Below, one piece after another: positions 1-7,218 of a stretch of DNA of 8,346 nt (within the stretch, counting starts at the first letter, position 1; every line of letters starts with the position of its first letter). Under the pieces are notes generated by a model. That model was not told the DNA's origin. It ran no database searches and saw nothing but the letters and a program-made list of their open reading frames with translations. A program made the position numbers and the translations under genes. Source of the DNA: Gammaproteobacteria bacterium (GTDB lineage: Bacteria > Pseudomonadota > Gammaproteobacteria > Pseudomonadales > Azotimanducaceae); contig VXPR01000459.1 of the NCBI GenBank assembly GCA_009839405.1, forward strand, positions 1-8,346, in the 5' to 3' direction.

Positions 1-2169
1 GGCAAGGGCCGTGCTGAAACGCAGTTCGCCATCTGCGATGGCACCGGTGGCCGCCCGCCACCGCTCGGCGATCGCCTGGGTCGAAATGTCGCGGGTCTCG
101 CTCGGCGACAGTTGCAGCGACACCTCCGCCAGATGCGATCCGCGCGGCTTGATCGTCCCGCTGAAGTTCTCGTTGAACGAAGGCTGCGATCCGGACGCGA
201 CCAGAATGTGTTGAACGGGCGGATGGTCCCCGAACTCCAGCGCGAGTTCTTCCTGCACCTGCCGTGCCGCCGCCGTCAGTCGGGAAATGACGTGTGCGGT
301 CTCCTCCTCGTTGACGCCGAGCGGCAACGTCAGGCTCGCCACTACCCGATCCGTTTCCACATCCATCGACGGCGAGAACGGCAGGTGTCCCGACGACAAG
401 ATTGCACCGGCCGAAATCAAGGCCACGACTGCCAACGCAAGGGTTGTCTGTCGCGCTCGCAAGGCGGCCTCCACCGCGCGCCGGAGCGGCACGTCGATGA
501 ACCACGCCAGTCCCGACTCGAACCGAGTCTGCAAGCTGGCGAAGGCGACCCCAAGACGACTGAGGCCCCCCATCCGGTGCGCGACCCACACCGCGGTGGC
601 GGCAGCGACGGCGAGACCCGTGCCGGTGCGGGCGTCCGGCGCCACCGCGAACGCCGCGATGACCACCACCAGCAGGAACGTGAGCCCAAACTCGCCAAGC
701 GGCACCCGCGCGCTGCGATGCCCAAGATGCGCCGGCAGCACGGCCTGACACTCCACCAGCGAGAACACGAGGCAGCAGATGACGGTGGCGGCGGTCACCG
801 ACATGAGCTGGCCGATGAGGCCGGCGGCCAGCAGCAGCGGCACGAACGCGGCAATCGTCGTCAACACGCCGAACGTCACCGGCATCAGCACCTGCTGGGC
901 ACCTTCGATGGCACCGGCGAGCTGCCCGCGGCCCCCTTGTTGCGACACATAGACCGCCTCGCCCACCACCACCGCATCGTCCACCAAGAGGCCGAGGGCA
1001 ACGATGAAGCCGACCACGGAAACGGCGTCAATGGCATAGCCAAACCAGTAGATGAGAAAGACGCCCCCGAGAAACGCGATGGGGATGCCAGCGCCGACCC
1101 AGAGCGCAAGGTGCGGACGCAAAAACAGCGCCAACACCACGAGCACCATGAGCAGTCCCTGCAGGCCGCTGTCGATGAGCGCGCCCAGACGGTCCGTGAG
1201 CATGACCGATTCGTCCTTCCAGAGCGTCAGCTCCACCCCGTTCGGGTAGCGCGACGGAGCCTCAGCGAGGTAGCGGCGCACGGTCTCGCTGACTTCCTGG
1301 ATGTTCTGGTCGCCCACCTTCGACACCTGCACCAAGGCGGCGGGCTTGCCGTTGAAGGTTAGGCCTTGGCTCGTGTCCTCGAAGCCGTCCACAACCTGGG
1401 CCACGTCGCGAAGCAGCACGCGCGTGCCGTCGCTGCCGGCGGTGACAACAAGGCGCTCGAGTTCTTCGCCCCAATATGCCTGGCCACGGGTCCGCAGCAG
1501 TACCTCTCCTGCGTCCGTCTTGACGGCGCCGCCGGGCAGATCGGCCGAACCGTGGCGCAGCGCTCGGGCTACCTGGTCGAAGGTGAGGTTGTTGCGCAGC
1601 AGCGAATGCTCCGCAATCTCGACCGAAATCTCGTATGGGCGGCTGTTCGCGAGTGCCACTTGGGTGATCCCCGCAAGCGCCTTGATATCGTCCCGCACCC
1701 GGCGGCCGATTTCCTTGAGGGCGCGTTCATCCTCAGGCCCGGTGACGGCGATTTCCATGACGATGCTGGAGTAATCCGGCAGCAGGATGACAGGCTTCTC
1801 GGTTTCCCGCGGGAACGTATCGATGGCGCTGACGGTGGACTCCACCTCGTTCAACACGCCGGTTGCATCCACTTCGAGGAACAGGGTCAGATTCACGACG
1901 CAAACGCCTTCGTCGGCGATCGTGACCATCTCCTTGATGCCGGCAATGCCCTCCACCCGCTCCTCGATGCGATCGCAAACCCCGGACGCCACCTCCTCCG
2001 GCGCTGCGCCGAGATAGGGCACGGTGATGACGATGAACGGGAAGTCCACGTCCGGATAGATCTGAACCGGAATCCGCGTCATCGCCGCAAGACCGGCGAG
2101 CACGGAGAACCCCATCACCAAATTGGCTGCCACGTGATTCGTGGCAAACCAAGCGATCATCCGGTTCAC
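1..2169 (-). CDS. RND (AcrB/HAE-1-like) efflux transporter, N-terminal part, cut by the window edge
   Basis: Inner-membrane proton-driven pump subunit of a tripartite efflux system; 723 residues are visible of a family usually about 1,030 long, and the frame runs open off the left edge. The N-terminus (MNRMIAWFATNHVAANLVMG) is the typical RND TM1 start. Periplasmic porter sequence follows to about residue 335. TM2-TM3 lie at about 336-377. TM4 (about 383-403) carries the paired aspartates D397-D398, matching the proton-relay pair of AcrB. TM6 ends in VFSLVECQAVLPAHLGH (468-484), TM7 is at about 575-592, and the second porter half follows. I chose the GTG at 2169 because GAGGGG lies 8 bases upstream; the ATG at 2160 (residue 4) is the alternative. 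Two extra hydrophobic segments at 493-510 and 517-530 sit where the family normally has a short cytoplasmic linker. It is the first gene of its transcription unit, so any membrane-fusion partner is not upstream. Substrate cannot be inferred. Confidence 0.93.
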   Translation of the reverse strand, partial: MNRMIAWFATNHVAANLVMGFSVLAGLAAMTRIPVQIYPDVDFPFIVITVPYLGAAPEEVASGVCDRIEERVEGIAGIKEMVTIADEGVCVVNLTLFLEVDATGVLNEVESTVSAIDTFPRETEKPVILLPDYSSIVMEIAVTGPEDERALKEIGRRVRDDIKALAGITQVALANSRPYEISVEIAEHSLLRNNLTFDQVARALRHGSADLPGGAVKTDAGEVLLRTRGQAYWGEELERLVVTAGSDGTRVLLRDVAQVVDGFEDTSQGLTFNGKPAALVQVSKVGDQNIQEVSETVRRYLAEAPSRYPNGVELTLWKDESVMLTDRLGALIDSGLQGLLMVLVVLALFLRPHLALWVGAGIPIAFLGGVFLIYWFGYAIDAVSVVGFIVALGLLVDDAVVVGEAVYVSQQGGRGQLAGAIEGAQQVLMPVTFGVLTTIAAFVPLLLAAGLIGQLMSVTAATVICCLVFSLVECQAVLPAHLGHRSARVPLGEFGLTFLLVVVIAAFAVAPDARTGTGLAVAAATAVWVAHRMGGLSRLGVAFASLQTRFESGLAWFIDVPLRRAVEAALRARQTTLALAVVALISAGAILSSGHLPFSPSMDVETDRVVASLTLPLGVNEEETAHVISRLTAAARQVQEELALEFGDHPPVQHILVASGSQPSFNENFSGTIKPRGSHLAEVSLQLSPSETRDISTQAIAERWRAATGAIADGELRFSTALA

Positions 2170-2463
2170 GCCCGTGTCCCCTCACCGAGCCCGGTCAAGC
2201 GCTCCACTCCTTGTTCCCTCAGCCACGAACCCGACGACCTAGCACCCACAACGCACGTCCTTCCACGATGTCGGACAGCTAGCCTCGCACTCTACAGGGC
2301 GTCAAGGGGTTGCCGGAGCGATCCCATGTGGACAAGCGTGCAACCAACGCGGAATTCGATCAAGCGACACCGCGCGGTCTCGTTCGGAGGCCACAGCCAC
2401 CCTCCTTCAGCCGCCCGTTCAAACATCCGTTAAGCTTCCGCCACGGCCTGCTGCGAGCGTGAC
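2170..2463. other. Intergenic region between two divergent genes; no gene seen
   Basis: This 294-base gap separates the divergently transcribed RND gene and the DUF429-like gene, so it should hold both promoters. I looked for a small antitoxin-type reading frame ahead of the plus-strand pair and found none with recognisable AbrB, Phd or RHH character. A minus-strand frame of about 41 codons ending near 2290 has no family features. On the minus strand a TTGACG (2300-2305) could be a -35 element for the RND gene, but the sequence 17 bases on (2277-2282) is a poor -10. No convincing operator palindrome or terminator was seen. Confidence 0.6.
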
Positions 2464-3471
2464 ATGCCCTTGTTCGATACACACATCGTTGTGGATTGGT
2501 CAGCGAGGTCGAAACCGGGTCCTGTGAAGGGGGCCCCAGACTCAATTTGGTGGGCCGTCGCGCGTGACGGCGTCGTCGACGAACCACAGACGTACGCAAG
2601 GACGCGCCACGACGCCATCACCGGCCTTGCGGAGTTGGTGGCAACAGAACGCAAGGCGGGGCGACGTGTTCTGGTGGGTTTTGACTTCCCCTTTGGCTAT
2701 CCCAAAGGCGTAGCTCGCGATCTGACTGGGCATGCGAACGCGCTTGCTCTTTGGCAATGGCTTGCCGATCGCATCAAGGACGACGAACGAAACCACAACA
2801 ATCGCTTCGCGATAGCAACGGAAATCAACCGAATCTACCCCGGCGAAGGTCCATGCTGGGGACGCCCTGAGAAGTGGGACTACCCGGAAGTGTCGACGCA
2901 TGCCAATGACCGCGAGCACCCGCCACCACGGCGCATTACCGAAAGGCACGCCACGGGTGCGAAGACGGTCTGGCAGCTTCACTATTCCGGTTCAGTCGGG
3001 TCGCAGACATTGCTCGGACTTCCGGCCCTCCAGCAGCTTAGAAACGCACGAGCACTTCGCGGACAAGTCGCAGTCTGGCCATTTGAAGGGGGGCTGGCAC
3101 TCCCTGACAAGCCGATTGTATTCGCAGAGGTGTATCCGTCCCTGCTTCGGGACGCGGTAAAGACACAGATGCGCAAGGGAGAGGTCGTCGACTGCGCCCA
3201 AGTACGCGTCAACGCTCGAGCCTTTGCCACACTGGATGCGGCAGGTGGCCTCACTCCCCTATTCGGGGGCTCGCCCCGGCTTGAATCGGAGCAGCGCGAG
3301 CAAGTCGAGGAGGAAGGATGGATTCTAGGTGTTGGCTTCGAGTCGGAGTTGCATGAGGCCGCAAAGGACATGGGGCCGTCCTTCATCGGCGCCTTGCGCG
3401 ACACGATCATCCGGTACGACGACCCGTTCGAGCCAGCTGCGCCTGTCTCGGATTGGTCGGCCCATCAGTGA
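2464..3471 (+). CDS. DUF429-like protein (predicted RNase H-fold, function unknown)
   Basis: 335 residues, soluble, with no signal peptide or membrane segment. Recognisable landmarks are an N-terminal beta strand ending in VVDWSA (D11), VLVGFDFPFGYP (D74), VFAEVYPSLL (E222) and EEEGWILGVGFE (283-293). This spacing of acidic residues after hydrophobic strands is what DUF429-type proteins show, and that family is predicted to have an RNase H-like fold. Whether D11, D74 and E222 form a metal site is inference. Relatives are often labelled as cobalamin or molybdopterin biosynthesis proteins in databases; nothing in the sequence supports such a role. The ATG is the first possible start after an in-frame stop at 2431-2433; the Shine-Dalgarno is weak. 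The stop overlaps the start of the downstream PIN-domain gene by four bases, so the two are probably co-translated. Base composition is lower in GC near its 5' half than in flanking genes (32 of 60 bases in 2461-2520 and in 2761-2820), suggesting separate acquisition. Confidence 0.72.
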   Translation: MPLFDTHIVVDWSARSKPGPVKGAPDSIWWAVARDGVVDEPQTYARTRHDAITGLAELVATERKAGRRVLVGFDFPFGYPKGVARDLTGHANALALWQWLADRIKDDERNHNNRFAIATEINRIYPGEGPCWGRPEKWDYPEVSTHANDREHPPPRRITERHATGAKTVWQLHYSGSVGSQTLLGLPALQQLRNARALRGQVAVWPFEGGLALPDKPIVFAEVYPSLLRDAVKTQMRKGEVVDCAQVRVNARAFATLDAAGGLTPLFGGSPRLESEQREQVEEEGWILGVGFESELHEAAKDMGPSFIGALRDTIIRYDDPFEPAAPVSDWSAHQ

Positions 3472-3881
3472 TCATCCTTGACACGCATGTGCTGCTCTGG
3501 GCTTTGGGAGATTCGGCTCGGCTCGGTAGCCACGCACGGGCACGAATCGAGGAAGAACGACAAGCACGAAGCGTCGGCATTTCCGCAATCACGCCGTGGG
3601 AAATCGCCCTTCTTGTGGACAAAGGACGATTGGAGCTCGCGACAGACGTCCGCGACTTCATCAACACCGCCCTCGACTGGCCGGGCATCGAGTTGTGTCC
3701 AATCGACGCAACCGTAGCCGTCGACAGCGTCCGACTACCAGGCAATGCCCATGCCGATCCAGCGGACCGTTTCCTGATCGCCACTGCACGGAACCGGTCG
3801 GCAACCCTCGTCACGGCCGACGCCAAGATTCTGAGCTACTCCAACGAAGGTCATGTAAGTACGCTCAACGCGACTCGATGA
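3468..3881 (+). CDS. vapC: VapC-like PIN-domain ribonuclease (type II toxin family)
   Basis: 137 residues, the usual size for a single PIN domain. Conserved acidic residues are in place: D5 in MIILDTHVLLWAL, E45 in ITPWEIALL, D97 and D100 in ADPADRFLIATA, and T116/D118 in LVTADAKIL, the expected Mg-dependent RNase site of the VapC group. Such proteins usually cleave tRNA or rRNA and are held inactive by a VapB antitoxin encoded just upstream. Here the upstream neighbour is instead the DUF429-like gene, whose TGA (3469-3471) overlaps this gene's GTG in a GTGA arrangement. That overlap and the fit to the family N-terminus favour the GTG at 3468 over an in-frame TTG at 3453. There is no independent Shine-Dalgarno, so translation is probably coupled. 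No antitoxin-like gene is seen on either side. It could act as a toxin with a distant antitoxin, or as a nuclease working with its partner. Confidence 0.9.
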   Translation: MIILDTHVLLWALGDSARLGSHARARIEEERQARSVGISAITPWEIALLVDKGRLELATDVRDFINTALDWPGIELCPIDATVAVDSVRLPGNAHADPADRFLIATARNRSATLVTADAKILSYSNEGHVSTLNATR

Positions 3882-3910
3882 TCGAGTCCGCGTCCTTGTG
3901 CGTAGCAAGG
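3868..3910. terminator. Inverted repeats between convergent genes, weak terminator candidate
   Basis: The end of the PIN gene and its stop codon lie inside an inverted repeat. GACTCGAT (3872-3879) faces ATCGAGTC (3881-3888) with one base between, and allowing one bulged C it extends outward as ACGC/GCGT (3868-3871, 3890-3893). A second small stem, CCTTG/CAAGG (3894-3898, 3906-3910), follows. The element sits in the 81-base gap between the ends of convergent genes, where a bidirectional terminator is expected. There is no T-tract on either strand, so a standard intrinsic terminator is not supported. Confidence 0.3.
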
Positions 3911-3962
3911 GCGAGGCGCTTGTTCCCGTTTGGATTTGCCTCCCCCCGAAGCCAATCGCCGG

Positions 3963-4793
3963 TCACTCACTTCGGCGGCGGAGCCACTCGACCGTTACGA
4001 GCACCAACAGGGCGAACACAATTAGGAACGTTGCGACCGCCAGCAATGTCGGGCTGATCTGTTCGCGGATCCCAGACCATATTTGCCGGGGGATGGTGCG
4101 TTGCTCCAGGCCGCCCATGAACAGGACGATAACCACTTCGTCGAAGGAGGCGGCGAAGGCGAACAGGGCCCCCGAAGCGACCCCAGGGGCGATCAAGGGG
4201 AGTTGCACGCGGCGGAAGGCGGTGAAGGGGCCTGCGCCGAGGCTTGCGGCGGCGCGGAGCAAGGTGCGGTCAAAGCCGGCCAGTGTCGCGGTTACCGTGA
4301 TGACAACGAACGGTGCGCCCAACGCGGCGTGGGCAAGAATGAGGCCCAAGTGGGTTTGGGCAAGGCCTAGGCTGGAGTAGAAGAAGAATGCGCCAACGCC
4401 CACGATGATGATGGGCGTGACCATGGGCGACAGCAGCAATCCCATTGCCAGACGACGGAAGGGCATGGCGTCGCTGGCGAGGCCGAGGGCCGCGGTGGTG
4501 CCTAGGACCGTGGCGATGACCGTCGCTGCGACGCCGATGAGGAGGCTGTTGGCGAGCGCTGCACCCCAACCGTTCTCCGGGGCGAGGATGGCTTCGTACC
4601 AGCGCAGCGACCACGCTTCCGGGTCGAGCCGCAGCATCCCTTCCGTGAACGTGAAGTAAGGCTCCGCGTTGAAGCTCAGCGGCACGATGACGAGGATGGG
4701 CGCGATCAGGAATGCGAACCCGGCGCCGCAAAGCGTCAGATAGGTGCGCCGGCCCAGCCGACGAGCCAACGGAAGCCGAACCGAGTGTTCCAC
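3963..4793 (-). CDS. potC: PotC-type ABC transporter permease (spermidine/putrescine family)
   Basis: Second permease of a polyamine-type ABC importer, inner membrane, 276 residues, the normal length for PotC. The TM1 region is about 21-40 and there are further membrane segments at about 80-104, 116-140, 149-171, 205-227 and 250-269. The cytoplasmic EAA loop that docks on the ATPase is at about 180-204 (AAASLGAGPFTAFRRVQLP then IAPG). The tail TIPRQIWSGIREQISPTLLA (233-252) is strongly PotC-like. I chose the GTG at 4793, which begins two bases after the TGA of the upstream permease gene; a GAGG lies about 11 bases before it, so translational coupling is likely. The open frame continues far upstream of this GTG, but that part is antisense-free shadow of the potB gene. 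It is the last gene of the operon; the next gene is convergent. Exact substrate (putrescine, spermidine or another cationic solute) is not determined. Confidence 0.9.
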   Translation of the reverse strand: MEHSVRLPLARRLGRRTYLTLCGAGFAFLIAPILVIVPLSFNAEPYFTFTEGMLRLDPEAWSLRWYEAILAPENGWGAALANSLLIGVAATVIATVLGTTAALGLASDAMPFRRLAMGLLLSPMVTPIIIVGVGAFFFYSSLGLAQTHLGLILAHAALGAPFVVITVTATLAGFDRTLLRAAASLGAGPFTAFRRVQLPLIAPGVASGALFAFAASFDEVVIVLFMGGLEQRTIPRQIWSGIREQISPTLLAVATFLIVFALLVLVTVEWLRRRSE

Positions 4794-4795
4794 CT

Positions 4796-6013
4796 TCAGC
4801 CAAGCCTCAGCTTGTCGATGCCGACCAGGCGGTCGTAGATGAGATAGAGCGCCAGCACCGCCAGCAGCAGCACGCCACCGAGAGCCGCCGCAAGCCCCCA
4901 GTTGAGCGAGGTCTGCATGTGGTGGGCGATCATGTTGGAGATGAGCTGCCCGCTCTGGCCGCCCACCAGCGCTGGGGTGATGTAGTAGCCGATGGAGAGG
5001 ATGAACACCAACAGCGAGCCAGCTGCAACGCCCGGCAGCGATTGCGGCCAGTACACGCGAAGGAATGCCTGGGTCGGGTTGGCGCCGAGCGATGCCGCCG
5101 CGTCCATGTGCACCTTGGGAATCGAGCGCATCACCGAGTAGAGCGGCAGCACCATGAATGGCAGCAGAACGTGCGTCATGGCGACGAAGGTGCCCGTCAT
5201 GTTGTAGATCATCGATAGGCGGGCGTCGTCGGGCACGATACCCATCCAAACCAGCAGGTCGTTCACCGCGCCCTGTTGTTGCAGCAGCACGATCCAGGCG
5301 GTGGTGCGCACGAGCAGCGAGGTCCAAAAGGGCACCAACACCAGCAGCAACAGCATCCGCGACGTGCTCGCGGACGCATTGGCGATGAGGTGCGCGAGGG
5401 GATAGCCGATGAGCAGGCACAGCACAGTCACGCCTAGGCTCACGACGAGAGTTCGGAGGAAGAGAGAGACATAGATGCGCCGTTCCGGTGGCTGGCGCAC
5501 CACGTCTCCATTCGCGTCTCGATCCAAGTCAACCGCGTTGAGGTAGTGGCGGTCTGTAAACCGCTCACCGGCGGCGCGTATCGCCTGCCAGGATTCCGGC
5601 CGCTCCCACGCCTCGTCGATTTCGGGCAGCAGCAGCCGCCAGGGCTCTCCTGCCGCCGCCCGCGACTGGAACCGAGCAACCCGGCGTGCCGTTTTGACGA
5701 TCACGCTTCGCATGCCGCTCTCGCGACGGTTGACACGGGTCGCCGTCGGCCCAATCTGCCGCGTCTCTCGTGCCGCCGGCAGTTCGCGAGCTATCGCGTC
5801 GAACGCTGCGTCCGGCGGCAAGCCGCCGCTCCACTTCCCCTCGAGTACCCGCAGCGTTTCCGGCAAGGCATCCGCAACCACAGGCTCATGCACGCTGCGC
5901 GTGAGCAAGTTGCCGAGCGGTGCGAGGAACGAGAGAAAGATGAACGCCACCAATGGCAAGGCAAGGCCGCCGGCACGAACCTGGCGCGCAGCACGGTCGG
6001 AAGCCAGCTTCAT
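4796..6013 (-). CDS. potB: PotB-type ABC transporter permease, long subfamily with a periplasmic insertion
   Basis: First permease of the importer, 405 residues, against about 285 in E. coli PotB. The extra length is a soluble, charged stretch at about 41-180 between TM1 (about 14-37) and TM2 (about 183-212), presumably periplasmic. From memory, similar long permeases with this insertion occur in alphaproteobacterial polyamine-type operons, so it is probably a subfamily trait and not a defect. Later segments are at about 220-245, 272-292, 325-350 and 375-393. The EAA loop is DAAASLGANPTQAFLRVYWP (304-323) followed by QSLPG. The ATG at 6013 overlaps the TGA of the ATPase gene as ATGA, with no separate Shine-Dalgarno. 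The stop is two bases before the potC start. It should pair with the PotC-like protein to form the channel; the insertion may contact the binding protein, which is inference. Confidence 0.88.
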   Translation of the reverse strand: MKLASDRAARQVRAGGLALPLVAFIFLSFLAPLGNLLTRSVHEPVVADALPETLRVLEGKWSGGLPPDAAFDAIARELPAARETRQIGPTATRVNRRESGMRSVIVKTARRVARFQSRAAAGEPWRLLLPEIDEAWERPESWQAIRAAGERFTDRHYLNAVDLDRDANGDVVRQPPERRIYVSLFLRTLVVSLGVTVLCLLIGYPLAHLIANASASTSRMLLLLVLVPFWTSLLVRTTAWIVLLQQQGAVNDLLVWMGIVPDDARLSMIYNMTGTFVAMTHVLLPFMVLPLYSVMRSIPKVHMDAAASLGANPTQAFLRVYWPQSLPGVAAGSLLVFILSIGYYITPALVGGQSGQLISNMIAHHMQTSLNWGLAAALGGVLLLAVLALYLIYDRLVGIDKLRLG

Positions 6014-7116
6014 TGGGAGGTCGGCGCCTGCGGCGCGGCTTCGAGCGCGCGGCAATTGAGCGCCGCCCACCCGAGGCGCACGCGATCTCCCTCGAGCACG
6101 CCGCCCTGCCCCGTCACATTGGGAATCTTGGCGACGAAGTCCTTGATCTCGCCGATCGAGAGACTCACCCGCAAGTGGTCGCCGAGGAAGGTGATGTCGT
6201 CCACGGTGGCTTCGAACTCGTTGGCGAAGCGATCTGGTGGCCCGCCAACGCCGATCCGTTCCGGCCGAATCGCCAAGGTAGTGGCCTCACCCACCTTGAG
6301 GGGGGCAATGCATGCTGCGTGCACAGCAACGCCGCCTACGTCCACGTCGCAGAAACCGTCGTGCAGCGCCAGCACGGTACCGTGCACGAGGTTGTTCTCG
6401 CCGATGAAGCGCGCCACGAACGCGCGCTCCGGTTCCTCGTAGAGCACCTCCGGTGGATCGATCTGCTCGATGCGGCCGTCGTTGAAGACCGCCACCCGAT
6501 CCGACAGCACCATCGCCTCCTGCTGATCGTGCGTGACATACACGACGGTCACGCCGAGTTCGCGCTGAATGCGTCGAATCTCGTACTGCATCTCCTCGCG
6601 CAAGCGCCGGTCGAGGGCACCGAGCGGCTCGTCCATCAAGACAAGCTCCGGCTCGAACACCAGGGCGCGGGCGATGGCCACACGCTGCTGCTGGCCTCCA
6701 GAAAGCTGTCCCGGACGACGCGCCTCCATGCCCTCCAAGCGTACTAGCCGCAAGGCCCTCTCGACACGCTCGGCCCGTTCCGCCGGCCCCATGCCACGCA
6801 CTTCGAGCGGAAATGCCAGGTTGCCGGCCACGCTCATGTGCGGAAACAGCGCATAGTTCTGGAACACGACGCCGATGCCGCGCTTGTCCGGCGGCAGGTC
6901 CTGCACCGACTCTCCGTCGATGCGGATGGTGCCTTCCGTGGCGGCCTCGAAACCGGCCAGCATCATGAGGCATGTGGTCTTGCCAGAGCCAGACGGACCT
7001 AGCAGAGTCAGGAACTCTCCCCGGCGCACTTCCAGGTCGAGACCATGAACGACCCAGGTACTGCCGTCATAGCTCTTGCGAACGTCTTCATAGACAACGT
7101 GGACATCGGCGGGCAA
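6010..7116 (-). CDS. potA: PotA-type ABC transporter ATPase
   Basis: Cytoplasmic ATPase energising the two permeases, 368 residues, normal for the PotA/CysA/MalK group. Motifs are complete: Walker A GPSGSGKT (40-47), Q-loop Q86 in VVFQNYALFPHMS, signature LSGGQQQR (138-145), Walker B LVLMDE (158-163), D-loop GALD (166-169) and switch histidine H196. A C-terminal TOBE-type regulatory region follows (about 240-350, with LAIRPERIGV at 281-290). The start is TTG at 7116: no ATG or GTG fits, and a GGAGG Shine-Dalgarno lies at 7124-7128, seven bases upstream. It is the first gene of the operon, with a good -10 box about 40 bases upstream. Its end overlaps the potB start by four bases. No substrate-binding protein gene is adjacent on either side of the three-gene unit, so the importer is incomplete within the window. 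Confidence 0.93.
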   Translation of the reverse strand: MPADVHVVYEDVRKSYDGSTWVVHGLDLEVRRGEFLTLLGPSGSGKTTCLMMLAGFEAATEGTIRIDGESVQDLPPDKRGIGVVFQNYALFPHMSVAGNLAFPLEVRGMGPAERAERVERALRLVRLEGMEARRPGQLSGGQQQRVAIARALVFEPELVLMDEPLGALDRRLREEMQYEIRRIQRELGVTVVYVTHDQQEAMVLSDRVAVFNDGRIEQIDPPEVLYEEPERAFVARFIGENNLVHGTVLALHDGFCDVDVGGVAVHAACIAPLKVGEATTLAIRPERIGVGGPPDRFANEFEATVDDITFLGDHLRVSLSIGEIKDFVAKIPNVTGQGGVLEGDRVRLGWAALNCRALEAAPQAPTSQ

Positions 7117-7123
7117 ACGTAAT

Positions 7124-7163
7124 CCTCCGAGGCGAGACCAACAGCAGCATGGGCGAGACTATA
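7124..7163 (-). promoter_or_regulatory. Candidate potA promoter -10 and Shine-Dalgarno
   Basis: On the minus strand, TATAGT (7163-7158) matches the sigma-70 -10 consensus in five of six bases. It would give a leader of about 35 bases before the potA TTG. The Shine-Dalgarno GGAGG (7128-7124) follows. The -35 is unclear: TTGGAC (7190-7185) is the best hexamer but its 21-base spacing is too long for an unaided promoter, which hints at activator dependence if it is real. Confidence 0.4.
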
Positions 7164-7186
7164 CGAGAGCGCCCGTGCCTTGCGGT

Positions 7187-7199
7187 CCAACAACGTTGG
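7187..7199. promoter_or_regulatory. Short inverted repeat upstream of potA, possible operator
   Basis: CCAACAACGTTGG is a 5-bp inverted repeat with a 3-base centre, overlapping the best -35 candidate for potA. Its place suits a repressor or activator site, but a repeat this short can arise by chance and no regulator gene is nearby. Confidence 0.22.
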
Positions 7200-7218
7200 C
7201 GGCGCGCACTTTCCTTTC

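Noticed and set aside
112..1362. 416-codon plus-strand open frame opposite the RND gene
   Set aside because: The translation is rich in Arg, His and Gln without domain features, whereas the opposite strand reads a clear RND pump. It is an antisense shadow caused by high GC.
2277..2305. Minus-strand promoter for the RND gene (TTGACG, 17-base spacer)
   Set aside because: The -35 is good but the hexamer at the -10 position (CTAGCT) matches consensus poorly, and no MerR-type dyad is present, so it was not listed as a feature.
1366..2433. 355-codon plus-strand open frame opposite the RND 5' end and running into the intergenic gap
   Set aside because: Antisense to conserved RND sequence through 2169 and without recognisable features after it; no Shine-Dalgarno.
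4794..5420. Long upstream extension of the potC frame
   Set aside because: It overlaps potB in another frame, gives low-complexity Arg/His/Ala-rich sequence, and the PotC family N-terminus fits the GTG at 4793.
5546..6747. Plus-strand open frames of 298 and 264 codons opposite potB and potA
   Set aside because: Shadows of well-supported minus-strand transporter genes; no family features.
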